From Acidobacteriaceae bacterium TAA 166 (GTDB lineage Bacteria > Acidobacteriota > Terriglobia > Terriglobales > Acidobacteriaceae), in assembly GCA_000421065.1 (NCBI GenBank), contig ATWD01000001.1, forward strand, positions 1,604,001-1,668,000: 64,000 bases of DNA, given 5' to 3'. Both the position numbers and the translations under genes were made by a program. Below, in pieces: positions 51,881 to 61,700 of this stretch (position 1 is its first letter; every line of letters begins with the position of its first letter). A model generated the notes under the pieces. That model did no database searches. It worked only from the letters and a program-made list of their open reading frames with translations, and had not been told where the DNA came from.

Positions 51881-52288
51881 ATGGGGAATGTTCAATTTCA
51901 CAGCGAATCTTCGGCCCGCCGTTTCGGCGGAACACCCGAAGACTATGTCGCGATTCACAAGTTTCTCGATCAGTCCAAACTTTATATCGCCGACTGGCGC
52001 CACCGGGCGCTGCTCCACAACACCTTCGGTGTCTCGCTCTCCGAACAGTTCTTCGGGGATCTCTACAAGCGGCCTTCCGACGGCGGCACCGTGGCGACTC
52101 GAACCGTCGCTGAGGTTCACATCCTCGAAGACATGAAAGCCATCCTCACCCCGGCCGATTTCCTGCGCGAGATGCCCATCCGCACCTGGATGAACGGGCT
52201 GAACCCGGCGCAGAAGCGTGCGGCGCAGACCTTTCGTATTCCCGACCTCTCCGACGCCAAGACAGTGAGAGGCGACGAGGGACCATGA
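51881..52288 (+). CDS. DUF6915-like small protein
   Basis: This 135-residue protein has the pattern HSESSARRFGGTPEDYVAIH, KFLDQSKLYIADWRHRALLH and VSLSEQFFG, which I associate with the DUF6915 family. Conserved histidines suggest a metal site. It overlaps the following family A gene by 4 bases and follows the preceding gene by 3 bases. Confidence 0.6.
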   Translation: MGNVQFHSESSARRFGGTPEDYVAIHKFLDQSKLYIADWRHRALLHNTFGVSLSEQFFGDLYKRPSDGGTVATRTVAEVHILEDMKAILTPADFLREMPIRTWMNGLNPAQKRAAQTFRIPDLSDAKTVRGDEGP

Positions 52289-52659
52289 TCGAAACTGTGG
52301 AAGTCATCTGCGGCGTTCATATCCGTTCCCATGATTGCGAAGCCGAGTTCCTCCGCGGTTCTTTAACCGAGCTGGCGCGTGGGGTGCGGGACGCGCTCTG
52401 GAGCGACCTCAATCTCTTTGCGGATACGGACACACTCCTCGTTTATGTCGGAGGAGAACGCCCCGATCGAGCTCTCGAAGTCGAGTCCTGGCTGCCAGGA
52501 GTGCCCTACGAGACGATCCGCATTATGGACTCGGTCCGGCAGCGCCTCGAAGCCGTGCACTCCGCCAATATGCCGACGAGCGCATACGTCCGCTGGGATC
52601 GCATCCTTCTTTATGTATTCAAGCCGAACTTTCATGAGCTTGCGGTGAGCCAGGGGTGA
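52285..52659 (+). CDS. paralogous family A member 2 (motif deleted)
   Basis: This 124-residue protein shares RGSLTELARGVRDALWSD, VYVGGERP and FKPNFHELAV with the 52759 gene, but the C-terminal CDC-EYCDQ-H region is missing: the chain passes from AYVRWD straight to LLYVFKP. The gap suggests loss of a metal site in this copy. It starts in an ATGA overlap. Confidence 0.65.
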   Translation: MIETVEVICGVHIRSHDCEAEFLRGSLTELARGVRDALWSDLNLFADTDTLLVYVGGERPDRALEVESWLPGVPYETIRIMDSVRQRLEAVHSANMPTSAYVRWDRILLYVFKPNFHELAVSQG

Positions 52660-52758
52660 CTTTGCCGCACGGCTGTAGAGCGGCAGGAATATCCCGCCTG
52701 ATCTTTCGTGTTCCCGCGTTGCTGCCCAATCAGCAGAACGTCATGCCAAGGAGAAACC

Positions 52759-53184
52759 ATGAACGGAACGGTAGAAGTAGTCCCTGGAGTTCGCGTCAGC
52801 CCCGAGACGCTGTATGTCGACTTCCTGCAAGGCTCTCTTGAAGAACTGGCTCACGGGTTGCGGGATGTGCTCTGGTCGGACCTGGCCTTATATGCAGGCA
52901 CGGACGCCCTGGTCGTGCATGTCGGCGGGGATCAGCCGGAGAGCCGGGAATCTCCTCTCGAAGTTGAAACCTGGCAGTTGGGGGTGCCGCACGAGACCAT
53001 CCGGATCTCACATTCGATGCGGACAAACCTTGAGGCCGTGCGCGAGGAAAACATGCCAGACAGCCAGTATGCTAACTGGCCCTGTGACTGTGACGAATAC
53101 TGCGATCAGGATCACGGCGAGGGTCGCCTCGACTTGTTTGTGTTCAAGCCGAGCTTTCATGAGCTTATGGTGCATCAGGGCTGA
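52759..53184 (+). CDS. paralogous family A member 3 (CDC-EYCDQ-H motif)
   Basis: This encodes 141 residues. The ATG at 52759 follows AAGGAGA. Blocks shared with the other two members are LQGSLEELAHGLRDVLWSDL, VHVGGDQP and NWPCDCDEYCDQDHGEGRLD, then VFKPSFHELMVHQG. It probably arose by tandem duplication with the 52285 gene. Confidence 0.65.
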   Translation: MNGTVEVVPGVRVSPETLYVDFLQGSLEELAHGLRDVLWSDLALYAGTDALVVHVGGDQPESRESPLEVETWQLGVPHETIRISHSMRTNLEAVREENMPDSQYANWPCDCDEYCDQDHGEGRLDLFVFKPSFHELMVHQG

Positions 53185-53311
53185 TTCGAACGCGCCAACG
53201 CGGCTCGAATCGAGATGTCCCGTTCCTGCCTCGCGGGAGGCGTTGCTCGCTCTGAACGCATTCCTGATTGCCGGCCAGCACCTCATTCGAATTCACTCGT
53301 AAGGAGGCGTC

Positions 53312-53575
53312 GTGTCCATTCGTCACCGCTTGCGCGATTCCGTCGTTGCACCGGAGATCGCCGACTCTCAGGAGGTGCTCGCTCCTGACTCACCGGAGCA
53401 AGTGCCGGACTGGTACAGAGGTTCGGTCTTTGAAGCCGTGGACACCATGAGCCAACGGGATCTCGACCATCTCAAGGGCCGGGAGTGCGACCCGAGAGAC
53501 CACTGCCGGCGTTGCGATGCGCTGCGTGCGAGAGACGACCGCCATCCGGACAATGCGGCAGGAGAGACGCCATGA
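53312..53575 (+). CDS. small hypothetical protein, GTG start
   Basis: This encodes 87 residues starting at a GTG behind AAGGAGG. It contains WYRGSVFEAVDTMSQRDLDH and a CDPRDHCRRCDALRARD segment with a possible zinc site. The function is unknown. Confidence 0.5.
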   Translation: MSIRHRLRDSVVAPEIADSQEVLAPDSPEQVPDWYRGSVFEAVDTMSQRDLDHLKGRECDPRDHCRRCDALRARDDRHPDNAAGETP

Positions 53576-53671
53576 ACTGCCGGCTGGATTCCGATCGGAC
53601 CAGGACAACGTGTGGTAGATACCTATTGAACAACGCAGAGCGGACTCTTGAATAGGAAAGGAACGAATGCT

Positions 53672-54139
53672 ATGTGCTGTTGCGCCAAGCCCACCATCAA
53701 CGGGGAACCCGGCTACAGGTGGCAACCAACCGACACGCCAGGGATCCATCCCGTAAATCCGCCCGCACTTAAGGACAATGAGTCCCTTTTGTATGACGAG
53801 CCCGGACGGTGCGGTGGTCTTGACTGCCACTCGCACCATTTCCGCGTCACGAAATGGAACGCGTCGCCCTGGCTCTTAGTCCGGCACGGTGCAGGCGAGG
53901 AACGCATTCGGCTCCCGCACATGGCCTCAGCCGCGCTTGCGGTTTTGGACTCGACGTCTCGGTATTGGGTGCTTCACGCCATCTACTCTACTCACAACGA
54001 GGCAGAACGTTCCGCGCGCGAGCGGGAAGCATCTGTATGGCGCAAGGCAGCCGTGGAACGCCGCATCAGGACGCGCAAGCAGCGCGGACGTAACTCCGTC
54101 AAGGTGTGGATCGAGCCAGCGAATTCGCATCCCGTTTAG
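53672..54139 (+). CDS. hypothetical protein with N-terminal cysteines
   Basis: This encodes 155 residues. It begins MCCCAKPTINGEPGYRW and has GRCGGLDCHSHHFRVTKW, a likely metal-binding region, then a basic C-terminal tail (WRKAAVERRIRTRKQRGR). GAAAGGA lies 6 bases ahead of the ATG. The pattern suits a small nucleic-acid-binding protein, but no family is recognised. Confidence 0.55.
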   Translation: MCCCAKPTINGEPGYRWQPTDTPGIHPVNPPALKDNESLLYDEPGRCGGLDCHSHHFRVTKWNASPWLLVRHGAGEERIRLPHMASAALAVLDSTSRYWVLHAIYSTHNEAERSAREREASVWRKAAVERRIRTRKQRGRNSVKVWIEPANSHPV

Positions 54140-54476
54140 CGGTTTCGGTGTTGTCGCCACTCCCCCCGTCCCGCTCTAAAGTGGTAGCATTGCGACCGGG
54201 AGAATCAGTTCCACGGAAGGGCACGCGCCGCTTCCTATCCTCATGGCAAAGAAAGAGACCAGCCCACACCGGCTGGTCTTTTTCTTTTACGGGGTGCAGG
54301 CACGGGTCTATCTCGATACTCAAGTCCCGAAGATATTCTCCGTCGTCTCTATCCCTGTCCACGCTGACATCCTGAGCGCATACAGAAGTTCGACTCGCTG
54401 CTTGCCAGATTCGAATGCCTGTTTACGCCTTCCTCCCAGATCACTGGCAGGCTCCCATTGCTTCCAGGAGTTCCCC
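54140..54476. other. non-coding gap holding an intrinsic terminator
   Basis: No gene is supported in these 337 bases. A strong terminator lies at 54256-54290. The frame of the next gene is open from 54243, but that part runs through the terminator stem, and the AGGAG at 54466 marks the real start. Confidence 0.65.
54256..54290 (+). terminator. intrinsic terminator
   Basis: AGACCAGCC at 54256-54264 and GGCTGGTCT at 54271-54279 form a perfect 9-bp stem with a CACACC loop, followed by a T-rich tract (TTTTTCTTTT). An A-rich run before the stem makes it partly bidirectional. It separates the family A group from the genes at 54.5 kb onwards. Confidence 0.85.
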
Positions 54477-54794
54477 ATGCCTTATTCCAGCGAAAGCGTT
54501 CCTGCCGAGCTCTACTTTGAGCATCAGGGCGTCGAAATCTTCCACACCTATAAGGGCGACGATATTGAGCAGGGTCCGCGCGAGTATTGGTTCGTCACCG
54601 ACGAGTACAGCAACGAAGACCTCGCCTTCGACGTCCGCGATCTCGCCAACCAACTGGAGAAAGAATTTGCTTTCAGGTGCCAGGAAGCTCGGAACGCAGC
54701 CGGCCTGGACCAGTGGCGCAAGGATGTGCTGCGAGCTGCCATCGAACGAAAGCTGATTCCAAAATCGGAAACCGACACAAGGGCGGAATCGTGA
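54477..54794 (+). CDS. small acidic hypothetical protein
   Basis: This encodes 105 residues with an N-terminal beta-like part (PAELYFEHQGVEIFHTYKGD), an aromatic REYWFVTDEYSNEDLAFD and a helical C-terminus. CCAGGAG precedes the ATG. It is the first gene after the terminator. The function is unknown. Confidence 0.55.
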   Translation: MPYSSESVPAELYFEHQGVEIFHTYKGDDIEQGPREYWFVTDEYSNEDLAFDVRDLANQLEKEFAFRCQEARNAAGLDQWRKDVLRAAIERKLIPKSETDTRAES

Positions 54795-54928
54795 GGCCCT
54801 TAGCGCCATTCCAGCTCTCTGGCGCATTGCGCGGTTCCGGCCTCTACCCCATCACGTAAGCACGTCATGCCGACCAACTTTTCCGAGAACGTTTCATCTC
54901 CCACACTTACCGCAAGGAGGCTACCCCG

Positions 54929-55903
54929 GTGGCTTATCTGGAGCTATTCCATGGACGCAAAACACCCGAGGAACACTTAGACGACTGGGGCGAGCAAGGT
55001 CCCGTCTTCGGTCCCTTCCCTTACTTCCATACGACCTATGCCTTGGAGATCAAGTTTGGCGAGGCAGGCCATGTCCTTTCCATCCTCGAGCCGGATGGCC
55101 TTGTGTACTACGACGGCATGTACTACGGCGACTGGAGTGTCTTCTCGGCCGAAGAGTTCGATTCGAACGCGGAGGTCCAGCGACGCCTTGCCGCGTTTCA
55201 ACAGGAGAAGGCCGACCTTCCGCGCTCGCCGACATCAGGCGACCGCGTATCGACGCTGCTGACCAAGGCCGAAGACACCATGGAAGAGTACAAGACCAGC
55301 GAGAATGTAGACTCGCTGGCCATCGCCCACGACGCAATCGCCGAGGCTCAGGCGTTGCTTCCACCTGTCGCATCAGGAGGTAGCGCACCACTCCGGAAGG
55401 CCGCTCCGCTTTCCGGAGTCGCCGGCTCTGTCCGCTTTGATGGATACCTGATACAACCCGTCGTCGAGACAACAGCGCCTGACGGCATCGAGAGAGCCTA
55501 TGAGATCTTCCCGACTCTGGCCGAGGCGGAAGCTGAAGTGCGCGCCTTTCGAAGCCGTCCTTCGTTCGAAGGCGTCGAGGGTCAATGCATCGTGTGGTCG
55601 CTCTTCGGCCTGCGGCGGGATCGCACCGACCACGTCGGGGACCGAGCGACCGAGGCTGAGGCCTTTGCACTGCTGTACGCGATCTCGGGAATCACCGGCA
55701 CCGCGGGCCACGCCAGGTATCGGCTGCCCCGCCTATGGAGCGTTCTTCACGAGCATCGCCACGGCATCGACGTGTGGGTGGTCGCCAGCGACGACGAACC
55801 CACTGAGACTCAACTCGTACGCCGTCTGGACATCGACTTCGAACCAAGCCGCGGGGAAGAGATCACGGTCGCTGCGGTCAACGACGTTCTGGCGCTTGAC
55901 TAG
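54929..55903 (+). CDS. hypothetical protein, GTG start
   Basis: This encodes 324 residues. AAGGAGG at 54914-54920 supports the GTG. The N-terminal domain (FHGRKTPEEHLDDWGEQGPV and YYDGMYYGDWSVFSAEEF) is followed by a linker helix. A C-terminal domain rich in beta segments has VWSLFGLRRDRTDHVGDRAT. No family is recognised. Confidence 0.6.
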   Translation: MAYLELFHGRKTPEEHLDDWGEQGPVFGPFPYFHTTYALEIKFGEAGHVLSILEPDGLVYYDGMYYGDWSVFSAEEFDSNAEVQRRLAAFQQEKADLPRSPTSGDRVSTLLTKAEDTMEEYKTSENVDSLAIAHDAIAEAQALLPPVASGGSAPLRKAAPLSGVAGSVRFDGYLIQPVVETTAPDGIERAYEIFPTLAEAEAEVRAFRSRPSFEGVEGQCIVWSLFGLRRDRTDHVGDRATEAEAFALLYAISGITGTAGHARYRLPRLWSVLHEHRHGIDVWVVASDDEPTETQLVRRLDIDFEPSRGEEITVAAVNDVLALD

Positions 55904-56070
55904 CGGAAGAGCGACAGCGAACCCTTCGCCGAGCCAAGCCCGTAGCGTTTCCTTCCACCCGTCCTGACCTTTTCCGTCCCCCCACCAACAACCCTCTGTC
56001 CCTCGATGCCTGCGCTTCGGATGCGCTGGCGTGTCGGCATCCTTTGCTGTCTGCACCCTCCTGGAGGCTT

Positions 56071-56820
56071 ATGAAAATCGATACGGAAGTCCTTACCGTG
56101 CTGAGTCAGTCGGAGATCACTGATCGCCGCCTGATCCTGCCCCGGCTGCTGGAACGCGGGTTATACGAGCGCACAAACAAGGTGCTCGAAGCCGCCGGGG
56201 GACGTTGGAGCCGCAAGGCACAGGCTCATCTGTTTGCTTCCGATGTGCGCGAGGTCATCGAGACAGTCATCCTGACCGGGCAGATCACTACGCCACGGGA
56301 CTTTGGGTACTTTCCCACACCCCCCGACATGGTCCGCAGGCTTCTCGCTCTCGCCCGACTCGAGCCATGGATGCTCGTCCTCGAACCCAGCGCCGGCCGC
56401 GGTGCGATCGCCGAGGAGATCGCGAAGATCGCAACCGTCGAATGCTTCGAGATCCTGCCTGCAAACGTCGCGGCGCTGGAAGCGGGTGGTTATGCGCGCG
56501 TGATCTTCCCGATGGACTTTCTCAGCGCGGCCCCCACGGTTCGTTACGACCGTGTGGTCATGAACCCTCCGTTTGAAAGACGAAATGACATCCGACATGT
56601 CGAGCATGCCCTGCGCTTTCTCAAGCCGGAGGGCCTGCTCGTCGCCGTCCTGTCTGCCGGCCTGATCTTTCGCAGGGATCCATTGACCGCCCGATTTCGC
56701 GAAATGGTGTGGAGTCGAGACGGTGCGATCGAACCCAATCCGGACAAGTCTTTTCACGTGTCCGGGACTGACATCCGCACCGTGACGGTGGTTGTTCCTG
56801 GCCGCACGGTCCAGGGCTGA
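56071..56820 (+). CDS. N6-adenine DNA methyltransferase
   Basis: The 249-residue SAM-dependent methyltransferase has the SAM-binding VLEPSAGRGAIAEE at about residue 105 and the catalytic VVMNPPFER (Asn165). FGYFPTPPDMVRRLLALARL just before the SAM motif is typical of plasmid-type adenine methylases. GGAGG precedes the ATG. It may protect incoming element DNA from host restriction or regulate it; no matching restriction enzyme is adjacent. Confidence 0.8.
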   Translation: MKIDTEVLTVLSQSEITDRRLILPRLLERGLYERTNKVLEAAGGRWSRKAQAHLFASDVREVIETVILTGQITTPRDFGYFPTPPDMVRRLLALARLEPWMLVLEPSAGRGAIAEEIAKIATVECFEILPANVAALEAGGYARVIFPMDFLSAAPTVRYDRVVMNPPFERRNDIRHVEHALRFLKPEGLLVAVLSAGLIFRRDPLTARFREMVWSRDGAIEPNPDKSFHVSGTDIRTVTVVVPGRTVQG

Positions 56821-56894
56821 TGTCGCAGAAGCACGTTTGTTGTGCAACGACCCGTTTGATCCGACCAACACCCACCCAGTCCAGGAGATATCAA

Positions 56895-57230
56895 ATGGAA
56901 CCCAATACCGTTCCCGAACCCCAACTCTTGTGCGACTTCTGCAACGAGTCCGCAACTGCGGCCCGCAGCTATGATGCTGCCCCGCTCTCGATGAAGGTCG
57001 ATCGCACCGTTGTCTATTTTTGCGACAGCAAGTGGGCTGCCTGCCCGGTCTGCGCTCAGTTGATCGATGAGAATCGCTGGGACGAGCTCACCGGGCGCTC
57101 CTATGCGCTGTGGCTGCAGGGTGAGACGGAGCTCGGGAAATCCCCCGACTTCGCGCACAAACAGTTCATGAAGACCCACCTTACCCAACTCCACCAGCTG
57201 TTCCGCGAGGCTCGCGGCAGAACGGCATAA
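56895..57230 (+). CDS. small zinc-ribbon protein
   Basis: This encodes 111 residues with LCDFCNESA and ACPVCAQLID (two C-x2-C pairs) and a C-terminal helical tail. AGGAGATA precedes the ATG. The function is unknown. Confidence 0.6.
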   Translation: MEPNTVPEPQLLCDFCNESATAARSYDAAPLSMKVDRTVVYFCDSKWAACPVCAQLIDENRWDELTGRSYALWLQGETELGKSPDFAHKQFMKTHLTQLHQLFREARGRTA

Positions 57231-57251
57231 CCCTCTTCCGGAGCAGACACC

Positions 57252-58139
57252 ATGAGCACACGCGGAGCCATCGCCGTAGGGAATCTTCGCCACTGGCGCG
57301 GAGTCTACAACCACTTCGATAGTTACCCGACCGGTCTCGGAGCAACCCTCTATGAACACCTCATGCAGAGGATGCTTGAAGGCAAGACTCTGGCCGAGAT
57401 TGGAGCGGACATTCTCTGCTTTGACGATTGGCGCAACTATCTCCACGGAGGAATCTGCGAGTACTGCGGCAAGATGACCGGCCAGGCGCATAGCATCAGC
57501 GGCTCCATCCTCGGCAAACGCCGCGGAAAGTATCCCGACCCGAAGGCGAAACATCACTCGCATCAGTCTCTCGAAAACCTTGACGAAGTTCAGTTCACCC
57601 AGAACGATCTCGCTGACTCGGATCTCGAATGGGTCTACATCCTCAACTCCACGTCCGAGTGTATCCACGTTCTCAGCGTACGAGAGCGGAGAAAGCACGT
57701 CGGCGATCTGAGATTCGACGTCACTCCGGACTTCGGCAAGATGGAATGCGGGGAGAAGTTCGAGCGGTGTCACCACTATGCGTGGAATCACTTTCCGGAG
57801 ATCGATCAAAATGGGCCGCAGGGACGTCTTGGCACGCGACAGTATCTTGGATTGGCTCCGGTGAACAGCCGCGAGGATGCCTTTGCCTTCGAAACCAAAG
57901 GCAGACGCTATCTCCGCACCGGATCGGGCGTACATGGAGACTATGCGCGGCGTTGCCGTCTCGCCATTCCGATGCCCGATCCCGCCGCCTGGTATGAAGA
58001 GGTCGTCGGACAGAATGGGCAACGCTTCTATCTCGCGGTCGCGCGTGCAGGGAGACGAGAGCACACGCCGTACCCCGGCGTTACGTGGATCTTTCCGCCA
58101 ACCAAGGCGAATCCTGTGGAGACCATGCGGCATGGTTAG
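57252..58139 (+). CDS. conserved hypothetical protein, phage/plasmid type
   Basis: The 295-residue protein begins MSTRGAIAVGNLRHWRGVYN, then HFDSYPTGLGATLYEHLM, a start pattern that recurs in phage- and plasmid-encoded proteins of unknown role. A GGICEYCGK zinc-like element and a tyrosine-rich C-terminus follow. The ribosome site is modest (CCGGAG). Confidence 0.6.
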   Translation: MSTRGAIAVGNLRHWRGVYNHFDSYPTGLGATLYEHLMQRMLEGKTLAEIGADILCFDDWRNYLHGGICEYCGKMTGQAHSISGSILGKRRGKYPDPKAKHHSHQSLENLDEVQFTQNDLADSDLEWVYILNSTSECIHVLSVRERRKHVGDLRFDVTPDFGKMECGEKFERCHHYAWNHFPEIDQNGPQGRLGTRQYLGLAPVNSREDAFAFETKGRRYLRTGSGVHGDYARRCRLAIPMPDPAAWYEEVVGQNGQRFYLAVARAGRREHTPYPGVTWIFPPTKANPVETMRHG

Positions 58140-58172
58140 TGCCATCTCACTTGGGGAGGATAAACTGACATC

Positions 58173-58427
58173 ATGGAAGGCATGACTCTTTACGCACAGC
58201 AGATCGATCATGGCCGGTCAGAGATCTGGCTTGGCGCGGATGGTAAGGAACTCACCCAGCGGCGCATGCTGGCTTCCAACGAGGTAGTGAACGTTACGCG
58301 CCGCCTCTGTCCTCCCGAGGTATTCCAGGCATTTAATACGGACTATCACGCCGGCATCGGCCACGTCGCTGCTCTGGCCGTGCCGAACCTGGACGAGCTC
58401 GCAATGGAGTTGAGGTTGAAGCTGTAG
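58173..58427 (+). CDS. small hypothetical protein
   Basis: This encodes 84 residues with GRSEIWLGADGKELTQRRML and CPPEVFQAFNTDYHAGIGHV. GGGGAGGA lies rather far upstream; the ATG at 58182 is an alternative start. The function is unknown. Confidence 0.45.
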   Translation: MEGMTLYAQQIDHGRSEIWLGADGKELTQRRMLASNEVVNVTRRLCPPEVFQAFNTDYHAGIGHVAALAVPNLDELAMELRLKL

Positions 58428-58717
58428 CCCCAGCCGATTCATGCCTCGAAGGCTCTCCATGAGTTTGCATCAACTTAGCCGCTGCAATTCCTCCTCGCTG
58501 TGCTTCGGTTATCCTGTCCCAACAACAGTAAACTGAGTTCTACCAGTCGCTGATGCAGAAACGGCCGCGTCCTCGAATTCCGGCGCCAATCTAACCAGGT
58601 AGCGGAGTAGATGATTCCGCATCCGGAAGCAACTGTTTCACCTCTTCTGTTGTCAAGGCTGCATACTTGGGCGTTGGTAATTGGATCGAAGCAATATGAC
58701 TTACCAGGAGAGATCTT

Positions 58718-61700
58718 TTGGAAGAAAGCGGAGCTCCATTCGAACCATTACGTTTGCTTTGTGATCATCTAGTAGAACGTACGGCTACACTATTCCTCGG
58801 AGCGGGAGTAAATGCAGGCGTTGTTTCGCCGACCGGCGTCACGTGCCCGTTGGGAAATGAGTTAAGCGCATGGATTTGCCGCGATTTGTTGTTGAGCCCT
58901 GATACGGTAGTGCCTTTAGATGAGGCATCTGAAATGGCTCGCCATGCTGTCGGAGAGCGAGCGTTCAATGACTATCTATTTGATAAATTCAAGGAATTCA
59001 AGCCGGGAGTTGTGCACCTTGCACTTGTTCAGCTGCCCTGGGACAAGATTTATACGACCAATTTTGATTTGCTGGTCGAACAGGCAGCGTCGTCGTCGTT
59101 AGTAAGTCCAGCGGGATCTATAACCGTCGTAGAGAGTACGACAGCCGACGTCTCGGTCCTTTCAGAAGAGGATATCCCCTACTACAAACTCCATGGCAGC
59201 CTTGATATCGCAAACACCGATGCTGGCAAGCTAATTCTGACAAAGCGAGATTACAGGGAATACGAGACCTACAAAAAACCACTTTTCAAACGTCTTAAAA
59301 CCGATTTGGAGAGCAGGACCTTTCTGTTTGTCGGCTACTCTCTCACGGATCCAAACTTTAGAGCAGTTTTGGACGATTGTCGAGATGAACTAGGCACGAA
59401 GACACTTCCACTAAGCTATGCAGTCATCAAAAGCTTTACAGCGATACAGCAGCAGTACTGGAGGGAAAAGTACAACATCGAGCTGATCCAAGGGGATGCT
59501 GTTGGCTTCATGTCAATGCTTAAGGACACCTGGGTCAGCGAGAATTGTGTTGTAGTTCCGCTCCTTCAGCGTAAGTCATCTGAGTTCTTACGACTGGACG
59601 GACAAACGAGGTTTCAGAAAATAGGCGATTCGTTCTACCTTCTAAGAACGACAGATTGTACGGGACAGAGCAATCCTGACAATTTCTTTCGAGGAGCCGA
59701 ACCGACGTGGGCTGATGTTCGGGACCGTGTTCCGGCGAAGAGGGATCTGTACGATCCAATACTGGAGAGCCTTTTCCCTGAACTCTTGGATACAAAACTT
59801 GAACCGAGCGCGTATGTGATTACTGGCTCGGCGGGTTCTGGCAAAACGACACTTCTCTACACACTCGCTTATGATCTCGTTGCTGATTTCCAAGCGGCTG
59901 TCCTTATCCATATTCCAGGAACGCCGCTCGATAGTCGTTTAATCTCTCCACTCGTAAGTGATGAAGACTTAAGGCGGTTTGTGGTCGTGGTTCGATATGC
60001 TTCTGAGCAATTTCGGGAACTAGCCGTCTTCTATGCGGAAGTCGTTCAACGAAAGCTTCCAATTACTCTCCTTCTGGAAGACCGCACAAATCAATGGCAT
60101 GTGGCCAAGACAACTTTCCGAACCCAGTTCAGCCCAGCAGAGTTCATCCTAGGCAGCCTCTCTGTAGATGAAATAGATGGTGTTCTTAATGCCCTAGAAC
60201 GCCATGGATGTTTGAGGCGACTTACTGGTTTGTCCAGAGAGGAGCAGCTCAGCCATTTCAACAACCTTGCCGACGAAGATCTCTTGGTAGCTCTGCGTGA
60301 GCTTACATCTGACGGGCGTTTCGATCAGATTGTCCGAGATGAATACGAAAAAATCCCATCAGAGATCGCAAAAAGGGCGTACGTTTATGTCGCTGCAATT
60401 GGGCAATTGGATCTCGCGGTCCGTTACGAAACGATCATTCGCATCCTCGGTCTGAAGACAGAACAATTGTCAAAGGAACTCATCAATCCAACTGAGGGCA
60501 TCTTAATAACCGGGGAAGAAACGGGATCGTCTCGACATAATCTTGGATTTAGATTGCGTGCTCGCCACCCCATCATTGCCTCAATTATCTTTGCCACAGC
60601 TGCTGAAGACGACCAAAGCAAATTCGACGCTATCAACAGTATTATGTCTGAGCTAGATCCAGGGTTCCCGGAAGACATGCGTCTCCTGAATCAGATCATG
60701 CGTAGGAAAGAGCTGGTTAACACTCTTGCGTCTCATTCGATGCGGCGAGCAGTTTTCGAAAGGTTAGAGGCAATTCTGCCCGGAGATCCATATGTGTGGC
60801 AGCACCGCTCCATACTTGAGCGTGATATGCAAAGCTTTGACCAAGCTATCCATTTTGCGCGGCTCGCCTCGAAGGATCAGCCAACAAACGCCGCATTCTC
60901 AAACACGCTTGGCTTTGCTTTAGAAGCTGCCGCGAGAAAGACGGATGACACGCTGAAGTTCCAAGCACTTCTTTCAGAAGCCGGAAAGCTATTTGAAGAT
61001 GGCATAAAGAGAGACTCTTCTGAACCCTTCAACTATTTGGGCCAGCTTAATATCTTTCGGCAAAGGATAAGCAGAGAAAAGGACTCAACGGCAAAGGGAA
61101 TCCTCACTGCGACATCTCTGGCTTTATTGATGGAAGCATATGAAGAGACCAACGAATCGGCAATGATTGCAGGTGAATTGGCTAAGGTACGGACACAACT
61201 CGGCTCGCAAGACGAGGGAATCGAGATCGTCAAGCAGGCCCTTGCTCGGAAGCCAGGGGATTCACGCTTAAGAGAACTATTGATTCGATTTGTGCACGAA
61301 GGCGGTGATTCCCCCCAAGCTCTGACAATCGCTATTGAAGGAGCAAAATTGGATCCAACCAGTTGGCGAATTCAGAGGTGGTTGGCCCGCTTGCGTAAGG
61401 AAGGAGCTGAAAATGTTAATGCAGTAAAAGGCCATTACGAGGCTGCGATCCGCCACCATAAAGGGGATGTCGGGCTCATGGTCGAATATGCTTCCTACCT
61501 GTTTATGCGGCTATTGCTACCCGAGGCAAAGCTTGCTTTCGAAGCATTGAAAGGACTTTCAATCAGTACGCAAGAGAGAAGGCAAATACGCGAGAAGTGG
61601 AAGCAGGAGGACGGAACACCGATGATATTCACTGGACGCGTCCAGAGGTACTCCGGGGCCAGGGGAACCATTCTGGCTATCCCGGATAATTTCGAAGCGT

